Below, piece after piece: positions 38,964-49,002 of a stretch of DNA of 64,000 nt (position 1 is the first letter of the stretch; every line of letters starts with the position of its first letter). The stretch is from NCBI GenBank assembly GCA_021732415.1, contig JAKFVC010000047.1, forward strand, positions 102,830-166,829. The letters are read 5' to 3'. A program made the position numbers and the translations under genes. Under the pieces are notes generated by a model. It saw only the letters and a list, made by a program, of their open reading frames with translations, searched no databases and was not told the origin of the DNA. The stretch is from Planctomycetaceae bacterium. Its GTDB lineage: Bacteria > Planctomycetota > Planctomycetia > Planctomycetales > Planctomycetaceae.

Positions 38964-41900
38964 ATGATTTTTGATACCTATTGGAGTTGGCTGGGAAAGC
39001 TTTCTCACGCCGCACGATTTTCCTGTGGGCGGACGCACCTGGCGGACAACGCCCGTCGCAAGGTCCGGCGTGCGTGCGGTTGGACGATTGAGCAACTGGA
39101 TCGGAGGATCGTGCCGACGCAGTTGATCCCCCTCTCCAACCATCACGACATCATCTACAACGATGCCGATCACATCCTCTATGTCACAACGCAAATGGGG
39201 ACGATCGAGAGATATAACACCGACACCCAAACGTCGCTGACCCCGTGGACCATTAACGGCGCCCTGTACGGCGCCGACATCACGCCCGATGGCCACTGGA
39301 TGTATGTCGCCGATAAGACCCAACTCAGCTCGACTCAAGCGGTCATTCACAAAGTGAATCTGCTTACTGGTCAGGTCACAGATCTGACCTACCCGATTCA
39401 TGGCGGCGAAGGGGGCTCGTATGATGTCACCATCCTGCCGAACGGAATCGCGCTGTTTTCTTCGGACACCGACGGGCCATCGGGCTTCGTCACCATGCGG
39501 CAGATTAACTTGGCCACGGATGTCATAACTGAACGCACCGACCTCGGAGGGATTACTGAGGGAACGCGATTCGACGTGAGCCCCGACCGCTCGCGGGTCT
39601 ATGTAAAGTCGGCTGGACCGTACGGTGGTGGCGTCCAGCTCTATTCGACTGCCACGAACTCCATCATCGGCCAGTTTAACGCCCACACCGACACTGGACT
39701 TTCGATGGGCTCGTTCAGTCGGGACGGCAGTCAGTATGTGTTTGAATTTGGCGAGTACCCCGCGCTGATCAATTCCGCAGGCGATACTCTCCGCGTTTTT
39801 CAGAACCTCACCGCCGGCGTGGCGTTTGATCCACAGCGCGACATACTGTACATCGGAGACGACACCGGAGACGAACTCCGGGCCTACGACACGCATACGT
39901 GGAGCCTGCTATACTCGATGTCTGCCGGCGAAAACTTAATCAATTCGGTACAGCTCGAGCAGGGGGAAATCCGATTTGGCAACGGTAAAATTTTCATGGA
40001 GACTCCCCAGGGGGTGCGTATTTTTACGCCTCCGACCCCCACTGCGAACGGCGTCCACTTGCAGATCGACGGTTTCGACCGCCGGGTCGCGATCAATTTT
40101 AACTCGCCGATCACGGTGAGTGTTCGAGATGCCAACGGAAACATAGTGCCCAACTACACAGGCACTGTCCATTTTACGGCCACCGGGACCTCAACCCTGC
40201 CGGCCGACTACACGTTCACTGCGACTGACGCTGGAACCCATACCTTTCCAATCATCTATTCCACTTTGGGATTTCAATCGCTGACCGTCACAGATACGGT
40301 CACGGCCAATTTGACCACCCGTGTCGGTGGAATTTCAGTCGAGGCCTTCACCGCGCAACCCAATGTGCTGCCGATCATTGGCACGCAAGATCTGCTCTAC
40401 GAGGCCAGCCGGCAAGTTCTTTATATGCCGACGGTGACCGGCTACATCGAACGCTACGATGTCGCAAACCAAACGATGCTGCCGGCATGGGCGATTGGCG
40501 GACATCCGTTTCAAGGCGACATCTCGCTCGATGGGCAGTATCTGTACGTCACCGACGATGCCAAGTTCGGCCGTGACGGGCTCATTCATAAGATCGATCT
40601 CGATACGGGCGAAGACGTCAATCTGGCGTTTAGCATGAACAGCTACGAAGGAGGGGCGTTCGATCTCTCGATCGGCGAGGATGGCATCGCACTGGTCACC
40701 GCCTCGTTCCTGGGATCGGGGCCTGTCTACTTGCGGCACCTGGACACCGCGACCGATACCATTATCGTCGTCGAGAGTTCCCCGGGAAACGGGGTCGAGA
40801 TCCCGCAGAACACGTATCTCACGCGGGGCGAGGATCGGAGTGTCCTGTTACTGGCAGCGGGATTCGGAACAGGTTTCTGGCCTTATTATGCCGACACTCA
40901 GACATATGGCCCGGGCGTCAGTATTGGCCGTTATCTCGATGGCGCTCCGATGGCCATCAGCCGTGATGGCAACCTGATTGCGGTTTCGCATCAGTCACCC
41001 ATCGTGGTTTACGACCGGAATATGCAGCCGGTCACGACACTGGCGGGACAAGGCACAGACGGCGCCGTCGCCTTTGATCCGTTCCGCGACATCATGTATG
41101 TCGTGAACTCGGATCTGGACGAGTTCCGGGCCTACGACACCAACACCTGGGCGCTGCTCTTCACCCAGCCATTCGGCGAAGACATTCATGTCTACGGACA
41201 GATGATCGTGTCGTCGGACGGCGCCCACGCCTTTTACACGCGTCAAGAACTCGTCCGCATGTTCGATTTGCCGGCCACTCCCAGCCTGCGAATCGGCAAC
41301 GCGACAGTCACTGAGGGGCAGAGTGCTCAGAAGTCCATTCAGTTGACTGTCACTCTTTCTGTTCCAGTTTCATCGCCCGTGACCGTCGACTACTCGACAA
41401 TCAGTGGAACGGCGACGGCCGGTTCTGACTTCGTGGCCGCCACGGGGACGATTACATTCGCCCCCAACCAGACCACTCAGACCATTACGGTGTTGATTAA
41501 CGGAGACAACGCGGCCGAAGCGGACGAGACCTTTCAGGTTGTCCTCTCGAATTCGCAGAACGCCGTGATCGCCGACGGGAAGGCGATCATCACCATTCTC
41601 AATAATGACTCCGGAATTCTCCCTTCGATCTCGGGGCTCGACTCGCAAATTACGGTCTTGGAAACTGCGGTGAACTCTGCACCGCAGTTGATTGATGGCA
41701 ATGCCACCTTCTCCGACCCTGATACTCCCAATCTGCTAGGCGGGAATCTGAACGTCGCGATCACCTCCGGCGGTTCTGCGGATGATCAACTGGCCGTCAG
41801 GAACCAGGGAACCAGTGCCGGACAAATTGGAGTCGTCGGTACGGCTGTGTCGTTCGGTGGGGTGTCGTTTGCGACGATCACTAATGATGGCGCTAACGGG

Positions 41901-44900
41901 GGCATGCTCGTCGTGTCGTTCACGACATCTGCCGCTACGCCCGCCGCGATCCAGGCCTTGATTGAAAACTTGACATATGGCAATACATCCGACGCACCCC
42001 GACAGACGCGAGTGATTTCGCTCGTCGTCACAGACAACTTTGACACCCCCGGCCCCGCCTCCACGACAACCCTGACCGTCACACCGCAAAACGATCCGCC
42101 GACTCTTTCCACAATCGCCAATCGTACAACCACTGAAGACACGTCAGCGCCGATCTCTTTCACGGTCGGCGATGATGAGACTCCCTTGGGATCGCTAATC
42201 GTCACCGTCACGTCGTCGAATCACGCCCTCCTGCCGGACGCCAATGCCGTACTGACAGGCTCGACCGGCACCCGGACTGTCACCGTGACGCCGCTCTTGA
42301 ACCAATCGGGGACATCGACCATTACGGTGACCGTGAATGACGGAACACTGCAAACCGTTCAGACTTTCCTGTTGACCGTGACTGCCGTGAATGACACGCC
42401 CACGATCAGTGATCAGGGCAACCAGTCGACGAACGAAGACGTCGCCTTGCCGTCGCTGCCGATCACCATCGGAGACGTCGACTCGCCGCTGGCGAACCTG
42501 ACAGTGACAGCCTCGTCTTCAAATCTGGCCCTCGTACCGTTGAGTGGCATCGTCATCACCGGATCTGGCGCGACTCGCGCGGTCCAGGTGACGCCGAGCA
42601 CGAATCAGTCGGGTGTCACGACCATTACGTTGACCGTGAGCGACGGAAACACCTCGAGTTCTGATTCATTCGTCCTGACCGTGATCGAACTTCCCGATGC
42701 TCCGACGATCTCCGATATACTGGATCGTACGACGAATGAAGACGTCCCGCCCCCGGCCCAGTCCTTCGTGATCGGCGATACCGATTCTCCGTTCAACACG
42801 TTGACCGTTACCGCCCATTCCTCGAACCCCGCCGTCGTGCCGGATGCCAACATCCTCTTGACCGGCAGCGGGGCGTCACGCACGTTGAACGTGACTCCGC
42901 TCCCCAACCAATTCGGCACGGTCATCGTGACGTTGACGGTCAGCGACGGAGTCCTCTCTTCGCAAGATACGTTCACGCTCACGATACTGCCCATCGACGA
43001 CGCGCCGACCATCGGTCAGCTTAGTGGACGCGCCATCATCGAAGACACTGTCGCGGGTCCCTACCCGTTTACCATCGATGATATCGACACAGCCCTCAAT
43101 TCGCTGGTCGTGACGGCATCGTCGTCCAATCCGAGTCTCGTTCCCAATGAAAATCTCCTCATTGCGGGCACGGGTGCGAATCGTACGATCAAGGCCACGC
43201 CAGCCTCCAACACGAATGGCGTCACCACAATTACCATTTCAGTCAGCGACGGCGTCTCGACAGCGACACGTTCCTTCCAATTGTCTGTCCTGGCCACGAT
43301 CGACCCACCGCAATTTGGTCCCATTCCCAATCAGATCATTGACGAAGATCACTCGACCGCCGCCCTGGTCCTGTCCCTCACCGCAGGGGATACCCCGCTG
43401 GACGGGTTGTCCCTCAGCGCCGCATCGTCGAATCCAGGATTGCTCCCCGAAGCCAATATCGTCTTCGGTCATAGTGGCGCAAATCGCACACTGATTGCGA
43501 CGCCGTTAGCCAATCAATCAGGAGTGGCGACGATCACGATCAGCGTCAATGATGGCACGTCGACCGTCTTCCAGACGTTCAGCGTAACGGTCAACGCGGT
43601 CAATGATCCCCCAACCCTTGCGTCTTTCCCACCCCAGACAATCAATGAGGATACGTCAACATCCGTGCTCGGCTTCGTCATTGGCGATGCCGAATCGGCC
43701 TCCAGCGGCTTGACGGTTACTGCGACGTCATCGAATCCGTCGTTGATTCCCGACTCCAACATCTTGCTGTCGGGAACCGACGCCAACCGCACGATCAAAT
43801 TGACGTCGGTGGCGAATGGGTTTGGCACCGCCAACATCACGGTGACGGTGAGCGACGGCACGTCCACTACCAGTCAAGTCCTGCAGTTGACCGTGCTCCC
43901 CATCAACGATTCGCCGTCCATTAGTGACGTTGCCAATCTGACGACCGATGAGGATGTCGCCACGGCAGTGATCCCCATCACGGTGTCCGATCCGGATGTC
44001 GCGCCGGGAACTTTGATCCTCACGGCCACGTCATCCGATCCCTTGCTTGTACCGAGTTCGAACATCACCCTGGGTGGCAGCGGCGGCTCGCGGACGGCGG
44101 TCATCACTCCCGCGACGAACAGATCGGGGACAGCGACCATCACGCTGACCGTCAGCGATGGGATCACGACGGCGTCCGACACATTTGTGCTGACCGTTAA
44201 TACCATTAGCGATGCGCCGCTCATCACCGGACTGGCGGACCTCACAATTAATGAGGATACGTCCACTCCCATATTGAGTTTCTCGATCACCGACGCCGAG
44301 TCCACCTCTAGCACGCTAACAGTCACCGGAATATCGTCCAATACGGGCCTTGTGCCGAGTTCGAATATTACGTTCGGCGGCTCGGATTCGACGCGGTTCA
44401 TGACAATCACGCCGCGAGCAAATCAGTTCGGTTCAACGATAATCACAGTCAATGTCAGCGACGGCGTCACGACCGGCACTGCGACATTCGTGTTGACCGT
44501 CACGAATATTAATGATGCCCCGACACTCAGCGCGATCTCGACACAGACGATCAACGAAGACAACGTGCTCCAGGCGCTGCCGTTCGTGATCGACGATTCC
44601 GATACGGCCATTGGAGATCTGGTCATCACGGTGTCGTCGTCGAATCCGTCGCTGATTCCGACCGCGAACGTCGTCCTGAATGGAACCGGAACTAATCGCA
44701 CGCTGTCGATCAGCCCTCTCGCGAATCTCTCGGGCGTGTCGCAGATTACGATTAGTGCCAATGACGGCAAAGTGACCTCCAGCAGTTCGTTCCTGGTGAT
44801 TGTCAACTCGGTGAACGACGCCCCCCGTATCACGCTGGGGAGCGACCAGGACCTCGACGAGGACGCAGCCCCCGTATCCCTGCCCCACTGGGCGATCAAC

Positions 44901-45626
44901 ATTTCCGCCGGACCGGCCACCGAGACGGCACAATCGCTGTCGATTCTGGTCTCCACGGATCATCCCGAGCTCTTCTCAATCCCACCAACGATCAACTTGG
45001 ATGGGGACTTGACGTATAAAGTAGCACCCAACGCGCACGGTCAAGCCGTCGTGACAGTGGATTTGATCGACGACGGAGGCACCAGCCACGGCGGTATCGA
45101 TACGGCCGCATCACAAACCTTTCACATCACCATCCGCTCTGTGGCCGATCCATTCGCGTTTTCCACATCGAACCAGGTCCGGCAAGTTGTGCTGGGCCAG
45201 TTGTTGACCGTCGATTCGCAACTCACTGCCCATAGTGTTGATCATCCGAATATCGATTTTTCGAATGGCCTGTTGACGGTGAGCATTAGCAGTGGCGCCC
45301 TGAAAACTGACGCGCTATCTCTGCCGATCGTTAAGAAGAAGCTACTGCCCCAGGCAGAAATCTCGTTGGTGGGCACTGCGGTTTACGTCCGCAATCATCA
45401 GATTGGCGTGTTGCAGGGGGGCGTGGGAACAACTCCGCTCCAGATCAAGTTTGGAGCAGGCGTAACTGAGGCCGAGGTCAACACGGTCCTGAAATCGCTC
45501 AACTTCAAGACGAAAGGCAAGCAGCCGACACCTTCGACACGGACGTTCCACATCGTCTTGCAAGATGCCACCAATGCGATCCATGCGGAGACCACTCGTT
45601 CCGCACAGATTGCGAAGAGCCGGTAG
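38964..45626 (+). CDS. Giant surface protein: two beta-propellers, Calx-beta, nine Ig-like repeats
   Basis: About 2220 residues. The N-terminal 50 residues are basic and lead to T-I-E-Q-L-D-R-R-I-V-P-T, a form of the L-E-x-L-E-x-R leader end common on large planctomycete surface proteins. Domains follow in order: a YVTN/SMP-30-like beta-propeller (about 39130-40030), an Ig-like domain (40040-40350), a second propeller (40360-41270), a Calx-beta domain with D-Y-S-T-I-S-G-T-A-T-A-G-S-D-F (41280-41610), a C-terminal-type domain (41640-42080), nine tandem Ig-like repeats of about 101 residues (42088-44816) with T-N-E-D or T-I-N-E-D, a W-A-I-N-I-S-A-G domain, and a final domain related to the end of the 1-6504 protein. 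ATG 38895 is an alternative start. Export and adhesion are inferred. Confidence 0.88.
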   Translation: MIFDTYWSWLGKLSHAARFSCGRTHLADNARRKVRRACGWTIEQLDRRIVPTQLIPLSNHHDIIYNDADHILYVTTQMGTIERYNTDTQTSLTPWTINGALYGADITPDGHWMYVADKTQLSSTQAVIHKVNLLTGQVTDLTYPIHGGEGGSYDVTILPNGIALFSSDTDGPSGFVTMRQINLATDVITERTDLGGITEGTRFDVSPDRSRVYVKSAGPYGGGVQLYSTATNSIIGQFNAHTDTGLSMGSFSRDGSQYVFEFGEYPALINSAGDTLRVFQNLTAGVAFDPQRDILYIGDDTGDELRAYDTHTWSLLYSMSAGENLINSVQLEQGEIRFGNGKIFMETPQGVRIFTPPTPTANGVHLQIDGFDRRVAINFNSPITVSVRDANGNIVPNYTGTVHFTATGTSTLPADYTFTATDAGTHTFPIIYSTLGFQSLTVTDTVTANLTTRVGGISVEAFTAQPNVLPIIGTQDLLYEASRQVLYMPTVTGYIERYDVANQTMLPAWAIGGHPFQGDISLDGQYLYVTDDAKFGRDGLIHKIDLDTGEDVNLAFSMNSYEGGAFDLSIGEDGIALVTASFLGSGPVYLRHLDTATDTIIVVESSPGNGVEIPQNTYLTRGEDRSVLLLAAGFGTGFWPYYADTQTYGPGVSIGRYLDGAPMAISRDGNLIAVSHQSPIVVYDRNMQPVTTLAGQGTDGAVAFDPFRDIMYVVNSDLDEFRAYDTNTWALLFTQPFGEDIHVYGQMIVSSDGAHAFYTRQELVRMFDLPATPSLRIGNATVTEGQSAQKSIQLTVTLSVPVSSPVTVDYSTISGTATAGSDFVAATGTITFAPNQTTQTITVLINGDNAAEADETFQVVLSNSQNAVIADGKAIITILNNDSGILPSISGLDSQITVLETAVNSAPQLIDGNATFSDPDTPNLLGGNLNVAITSGGSADDQLAVRNQGTSAGQIGVVGTAVSFGGVSFATITNDGANGGMLVVSFTTSAATPAAIQALIENLTYGNTSDAPRQTRVISLVVTDNFDTPGPASTTTLTVTPQNDPPTLSTIANRTTTEDTSAPISFTVGDDETPLGSLIVTVTSSNHALLPDANAVLTGSTGTRTVTVTPLLNQSGTSTITVTVNDGTLQTVQTFLLTVTAVNDTPTISDQGNQSTNEDVALPSLPITIGDVDSPLANLTVTASSSNLALVPLSGIVITGSGATRAVQVTPSTNQSGVTTITLTVSDGNTSSSDSFVLTVIELPDAPTISDILDRTTNEDVPPPAQSFVIGDTDSPFNTLTVTAHSSNPAVVPDANILLTGSGASRTLNVTPLPNQFGTVIVTLTVSDGVLSSQDTFTLTILPIDDAPTIGQLSGRAIIEDTVAGPYPFTIDDIDTALNSLVVTASSSNPSLVPNENLLIAGTGANRTIKATPASNTNGVTTITISVSDGVSTATRSFQLSVLATIDPPQFGPIPNQIIDEDHSTAALVLSLTAGDTPLDGLSLSAASSNPGLLPEANIVFGHSGANRTLIATPLANQSGVATITISVNDGTSTVFQTFSVTVNAVNDPPTLASFPPQTINEDTSTSVLGFVIGDAESASSGLTVTATSSNPSLIPDSNILLSGTDANRTIKLTSVANGFGTANITVTVSDGTSTTSQVLQLTVLPINDSPSISDVANLTTDEDVATAVIPITVSDPDVAPGTLILTATSSDPLLVPSSNITLGGSGGSRTAVITPATNRSGTATITLTVSDGITTASDTFVLTVNTISDAPLITGLADLTINEDTSTPILSFSITDAESTSSTLTVTGISSNTGLVPSSNITFGGSDSTRFMTITPRANQFGSTIITVNVSDGVTTGTATFVLTVTNINDAPTLSAISTQTINEDNVLQALPFVIDDSDTAIGDLVITVSSSNPSLIPTANVVLNGTGTNRTLSISPLANLSGVSQITISANDGKVTSSSSFLVIVNSVNDAPRITLGSDQDLDEDAAPVSLPHWAINISAGPATETAQSLSILVSTDHPELFSIPPTINLDGDLTYKVAPNAHGQAVVTVDLIDDGGTSHGGIDTAASQTFHITIRSVADPFAFSTSNQVRQVVLGQLLTVDSQLTAHSVDHPNIDFSNGLLTVSISSGALKTDALSLPIVKKKLLPQAEISLVGTAVYVRNHQIGVLQGGVGTTPLQIKFGAGVTEAEVNTVLKSLNFKTKGKQPTPSTRTFHIVLQDATNAIHAETTRSAQIAKSR

Positions 45627-45696
45627 CGGAATCTCGTAAGAGTTCCGCGCGGACGTCTGCAGACTATCGCGGAACTCTTACGAGATTCCGCTACCG
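45621..45696. repeat. Palindromic repeat, family B, copy 2, carrying two stop codons
   Basis: CGGTAGCGGAATCTCGTAAG and onward (arm about 28 bases) pairs with the mirror arm ending CGCTACCG. The left arm contains TAG 45624-45626, which ends the giant gene, and the right arm contains TAG (minus, 45693-45691), which ends the PP-loop ATPase gene. Both proteins end Arg-stop from CGG-TAG. It probably also terminates both transcripts. Confidence 0.88.
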
Positions 45697-46365
45697 CTGT
45701 GGTTCAATATCAGCATACGTGAATCCGTCACGATCAACGATCTTGCCTGCTTGAACTTCAATCGGATGCTGAAAGCTCGGTGCGTCGTAGCAAAAGGTAT
45801 GAAACTCTCCGCGTTCGCCGCACGGATCGGCTGTGGGCGGTAGCTCTGCGAGTAGTGTCTTATCGAATTCCCGCCCGGCGAATTGGACGTCGAGCTGTTT
45901 TGGATCGATGCAGGTTAGGACTGCTCGCAGGCCCGATTCGATCATTCGATTGGCGAGGCCCGCCGTGTCTGACTCGGTCCCCCAAATTGGGAATAGCGGT
46001 TGGATGTTTGTCCCCGCGAGCTGTCGTTCTCGATAGGCGCGGACCTCTTCCAGGAACAGGTCGCCAAATGCGAAGTGGGTGATCCCGAGGTCTGTGGCTC
46101 GCGCGATGACGGCTTGCATTCGCTGCTCGTAGATCTCGTTCGCACAAGGCCAAGGGAGCGGGACTTGCCATAGCGGCAGGCCCACCGCGCGAGCTTGCGC
46201 CTCGACCAGTTCCATTCGCACGCCGTGCATTGCGACTCGATTGAAGGCCTCGTTGTAGGTGGTCACGAGTCCGACGACTTCGAACTCGGCCTGTTGTTGG
46301 AGCGTATGCAACGCCCATGTGCAGTCTTTGCCGGAACTCCAGGATAATAAGGCTTGAGGTTTCAT
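45691..46365 (-). CDS. PP-loop ATP pyrophosphatase, Dph6/DUF71-like
   Basis: A 224-residue adenine-nucleotide alpha-hydrolase. The PP-loop S-S-G-K-D-C (residues 10-15) is the Dph6-type variant of S-G-G-x-D-S, followed by A-L-H-T-L. Further family motifs are H-G-V-R-M, F-G-D-L-F-L-E and P-L-F-P-I-W-G, which match the diphthine-ammonia-ligase-like (DUF71) group. Bacteria lack diphthamide, so the substrate is different and unknown. The start ATG overlaps the TAA of the upstream UvrA-like gene as TAATG, so the two are translationally coupled. The open frame further upstream lies within the uvrA-like gene and is not coding. Confidence 0.85.
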   Translation of the reverse strand: MKPQALLSWSSGKDCTWALHTLQQQAEFEVVGLVTTYNEAFNRVAMHGVRMELVEAQARAVGLPLWQVPLPWPCANEIYEQRMQAVIARATDLGITHFAFGDLFLEEVRAYRERQLAGTNIQPLFPIWGTESDTAGLANRMIESGLRAVLTCIDPKQLDVQFAGREFDKTLLAELPPTADPCGERGEFHTFCYDAPSFQHPIEVQAGKIVDRDGFTYADIEPQR

Positions 46366-48617
46366 TAGTTTTGCTTCAAATACTGACTTGTTAGCGAACC
46401 CTTGACTGTCAGGAGGGCTTGAGGAGTCCCTTCGAAGATCACCCTGCCACCCTTGTTGCCGCCCTCGGGGCCCATGTCGATGATCCAGTCGGCGCTGGAG
46501 ATCACGTCGAGATTGTGTTCGATCACGATGACCGTGTTGCCCCCTTCGACCAGTCGGTTCAGGATTTCCAGAAGATGAGTGATGTCCGACATGTGCAGGC
46601 CTGTCGTTGGTTCGTCCAGGACGTAGACGCTGCCGGCCTTGTGTAGTTCGCTCGCCAGTTTGATGCGCTGGCATTCGCCGCCTGAGAGCGTGCTCAGCGG
46701 TTGGCCCAGCGTCAGGTAGTCCAGCCCCACGTCGCTGAGTGCCTGCATTTTCGATTTGACCGCGGCTAGTGTAAAGAATGCCAGAGCCTGCCGTACTGTC
46801 ATGCCGAGCACATCGACAATCGACTTGCCGTTAAAGTGGTACGCCAGGACCTCGTCTTTGAACCGCTTGCCGTGACAGACTTCGCAGGGGAGTGCCACCT
46901 CCTGCAAAAATGCGAGATCCTGGTAGATTTTGCCCGCTCCCTGGCAGTTCTCGCACGCACCTTTGGAGTTAAAACTGAAGAGCCCGGCGTCGACCTTGTT
47001 CGCTTTGGCGAACGCCTTCCGGACATCGTCCATGATTCCTGTGTAGGTCGCGGGGTTCGAACGGCTCGACACGCCGATCGGCGTCTGATCGATCACAATC
47101 GCATCGGGATGTTGCTGCAAGAATACGGCGTGAATCAGCGAACTCTTGCCGGAACCGGCCACGCCCGTAATGACCGTCAACACCCCCACCGGCAGGTCGA
47201 CGCTGACATCTTGCAGATTGTTTGCCTTCGCATGCTCGATCGGCAGTTTGCCCCTGGCTTGGCGGAACTTGTCCTTGATGGCCACGTTTCGCTGCAGGAA
47301 TTGTGCGGTGAGTGTGTTGCTCTGGCCTAGTCCTGCGTACGTCCCTTCATAGACCACCCGGCCCCCTTCGCTCCCCGCACGCGGTCCCATGTCGACGATG
47401 TGGTCGGCGACCTTCATCACCGAGGGATCATGCTCGACGACAATGACTGTGTTGCCCTTATCTCGCAGAGATTGCAGCAGTTCGTTCATCCGATGGACAT
47501 CGCGGGGATGCAGTCCCACGCTGGGCTCGTCAAAGATATACAGCGCGTCAACGAGGCCACTCGTCAGGTGCTTGACCATTTTCACGCGCTGCGATTCTCC
47601 GCCCGAAAGCGTGTCGGTCTGACGGTCCAGGCTGAGATATTCTAATCCGATATTCACTAATTGCTGCAGCCGGTGAGTCAGCTCCTTCACCAGTGGCGCG
47701 GCGGCGGGAGTGGCGATCTCTTGGACCACCGGAATCAGCTCGTCCACTTCCATTGCCGAGAGTTCTGCGATGTTTCGTCCGCTGATTTTGCAATTCAGGG
47801 CCGCCTGGCTCAGCCGTGCGCCCTTGCACAGCGGACACGGTCCCATCGAGATGAACGGTTCCACCATCTTCTGGGTCCGCTCGGACATCGTTTTGACGTC
47901 GCGGGCGATGTACTTCTGGTAGAACTTATTCGCGATCCCTTCGAAGGTGAGATTGATATCCTTGCCAGCCACTTGCGACTTCACTTTGTGTGGTTCGCTA
48001 TAGAGGAGCAAATCCATTTCGGCCTTCGAGAAATCTTCTAAGTTCTTATTATTGTCGAGAAGTCCCGATTGCGTACAAATACTCCAGCCCCAGGAGTCAA
48101 CCTGGTATTCGGGAAGCAGCATGGCCCCCTTGTTGAGCGACAGCGACAGATCGAGCGCCTTATCGAGGTTGAGGCCAACCTTGCGTCCCAGGCCGTTACA
48201 CTCGGGGCACATCCCCTGCGGATCGTTGAACGAAAACGCGTTCGCGTAACCCACGTACGGCGTCCCCACGCGAGAAAACAACAGCCGCAGCAGCGTCGCA
48301 ATATCTGTTACGGTCCCCACCGTCGAATGAGAACCGCCCCCCAGTCGCTTCTGGTCGACGATCACGGCCATACTGAGATTCTCAATCGCGTCCGCATCCG
48401 GCTGCGGATAGCGCGGCAGAAAATTCCGCACGAAGAAGCTCAGATTTTCATACAGGCGCCGCTGTGCTTCCGACGCGAGCGTATCAAATACCAGCGAAGA
48501 CTTGCCCGACCCTGACACGCCCGTAAAGATGGTAATCTTGCGTTTGGGAATCCGGAGCGACACGTCCTTCAGGTTATTTTCACGAGCTCCGCGCACCTCG
48601 ATAAACTCTTGCGACAT
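46365..48617 (-). CDS. UvrA-like ABC ATPase (short UvrA2/DrrC type)
   Basis: A 750-residue paralogue of excinuclease subunit A, about 200 residues shorter than housekeeping UvrA (near 940). It has two ABC cassettes: Walker A G-V-S-G-S-G-K-S-S-L (33-42) and G-V-A-G-S-G-K-S-S-L, signatures L-S-G-G-E-S-Q-R-V and L-S-G-G-E-C-Q-R-I, Walker B segments I-F-D-E-P-S-V-G-L-H and V-L-D-E-P-T-T-G-L-H, and zinc motifs C-P-E-C, C-P-L-C, C-E-N-C and C-E-V-C. The UvrB-binding insert seems absent, as in UvrA2/DrrC proteins linked to tolerance of DNA-binding drugs. GGAG lies upstream of the ATG. It is coupled to the PP-loop ATPase. Confidence 0.9.
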   Translation of the reverse strand: MSQEFIEVRGARENNLKDVSLRIPKRKITIFTGVSGSGKSSLVFDTLASEAQRRLYENLSFFVRNFLPRYPQPDADAIENLSMAVIVDQKRLGGGSHSTVGTVTDIATLLRLLFSRVGTPYVGYANAFSFNDPQGMCPECNGLGRKVGLNLDKALDLSLSLNKGAMLLPEYQVDSWGWSICTQSGLLDNNKNLEDFSKAEMDLLLYSEPHKVKSQVAGKDINLTFEGIANKFYQKYIARDVKTMSERTQKMVEPFISMGPCPLCKGARLSQAALNCKISGRNIAELSAMEVDELIPVVQEIATPAAAPLVKELTHRLQQLVNIGLEYLSLDRQTDTLSGGESQRVKMVKHLTSGLVDALYIFDEPSVGLHPRDVHRMNELLQSLRDKGNTVIVVEHDPSVMKVADHIVDMGPRAGSEGGRVVYEGTYAGLGQSNTLTAQFLQRNVAIKDKFRQARGKLPIEHAKANNLQDVSVDLPVGVLTVITGVAGSGKSSLIHAVFLQQHPDAIVIDQTPIGVSSRSNPATYTGIMDDVRKAFAKANKVDAGLFSFNSKGACENCQGAGKIYQDLAFLQEVALPCEVCHGKRFKDEVLAYHFNGKSIVDVLGMTVRQALAFFTLAAVKSKMQALSDVGLDYLTLGQPLSTLSGGECQRIKLASELHKAGSVYVLDEPTTGLHMSDITHLLEILNRLVEGGNTVIVIEHNLDVISSADWIIDMGPEGGNKGGRVIFEGTPQALLTVKGSLTSQYLKQN

Positions 48618-48707
48618 CTTCTCTGTCTCCAGGCGTCCGTAGTTTGGAGATGGCTTTATAACCTCCCTCGCTCATTCCCTGAAGGCAAACGACGTCTTGG
48701 CCGCGAG

Positions 48708-48908
48708 TTAAGAACGTGTGCGGATAAAATCCGACTGCGAACCATCCCAGCCGCATTTCGCGCATCGTCCAGCTTGGAAGAAATGTTCACAATTCGGGTA
48801 ACCATAGAGTCGGTGAGCGCACTCGGGGCAGAGTACAGCCATACGGGACGATTCAGCGAAATAGCTGCTGCCGCACTCATCACATTGTTTGGTCGGCTGC
48901 TCGTCCAT
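48708..48908 (-). CDS. Small zinc-ribbon protein
   Basis: A 66-residue protein with three metal-binding pairs: C-D-E-C-G, C-P-E-C-A-H and C-A-K-C-G-W-D-G, plus Cys and His in Y-P-N-C-E-H. The spacing suggests two zinc ribbons. The inner ATG at 48908 is used because the longer frame to 48995 runs through a family C repeat. Function unknown; it lies 90 bases upstream of the UvrA-like gene on the same strand and could share its transcript. Confidence 0.6.
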   Translation of the reverse strand: MDEQPTKQCDECGSSYFAESSRMAVLCPECAHRLYGYPNCEHFFQAGRCAKCGWDGSQSDFIRTRS

Positions 48909-48930
48909 CGCTGTTTGTTTCCGTGGTGCG

Positions 48931-48988
48931 CCCCGTCGTCGACGCTGCCAGCGCCGGAGCGCAGACGCTAGCAGCGTCTGCCACGGGA
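48931..48988. repeat. Palindromic intergenic repeat, family C
   Basis: GACGCTGCCAGCG on the left and CAGACGCTAGCAGCGTCTG with CCACGGG on the right resemble the element at 19406-19463 in reverse orientation. Confidence 0.65.
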
Positions 48989-49002
48989 GTTTCACGATGC
49001 CT

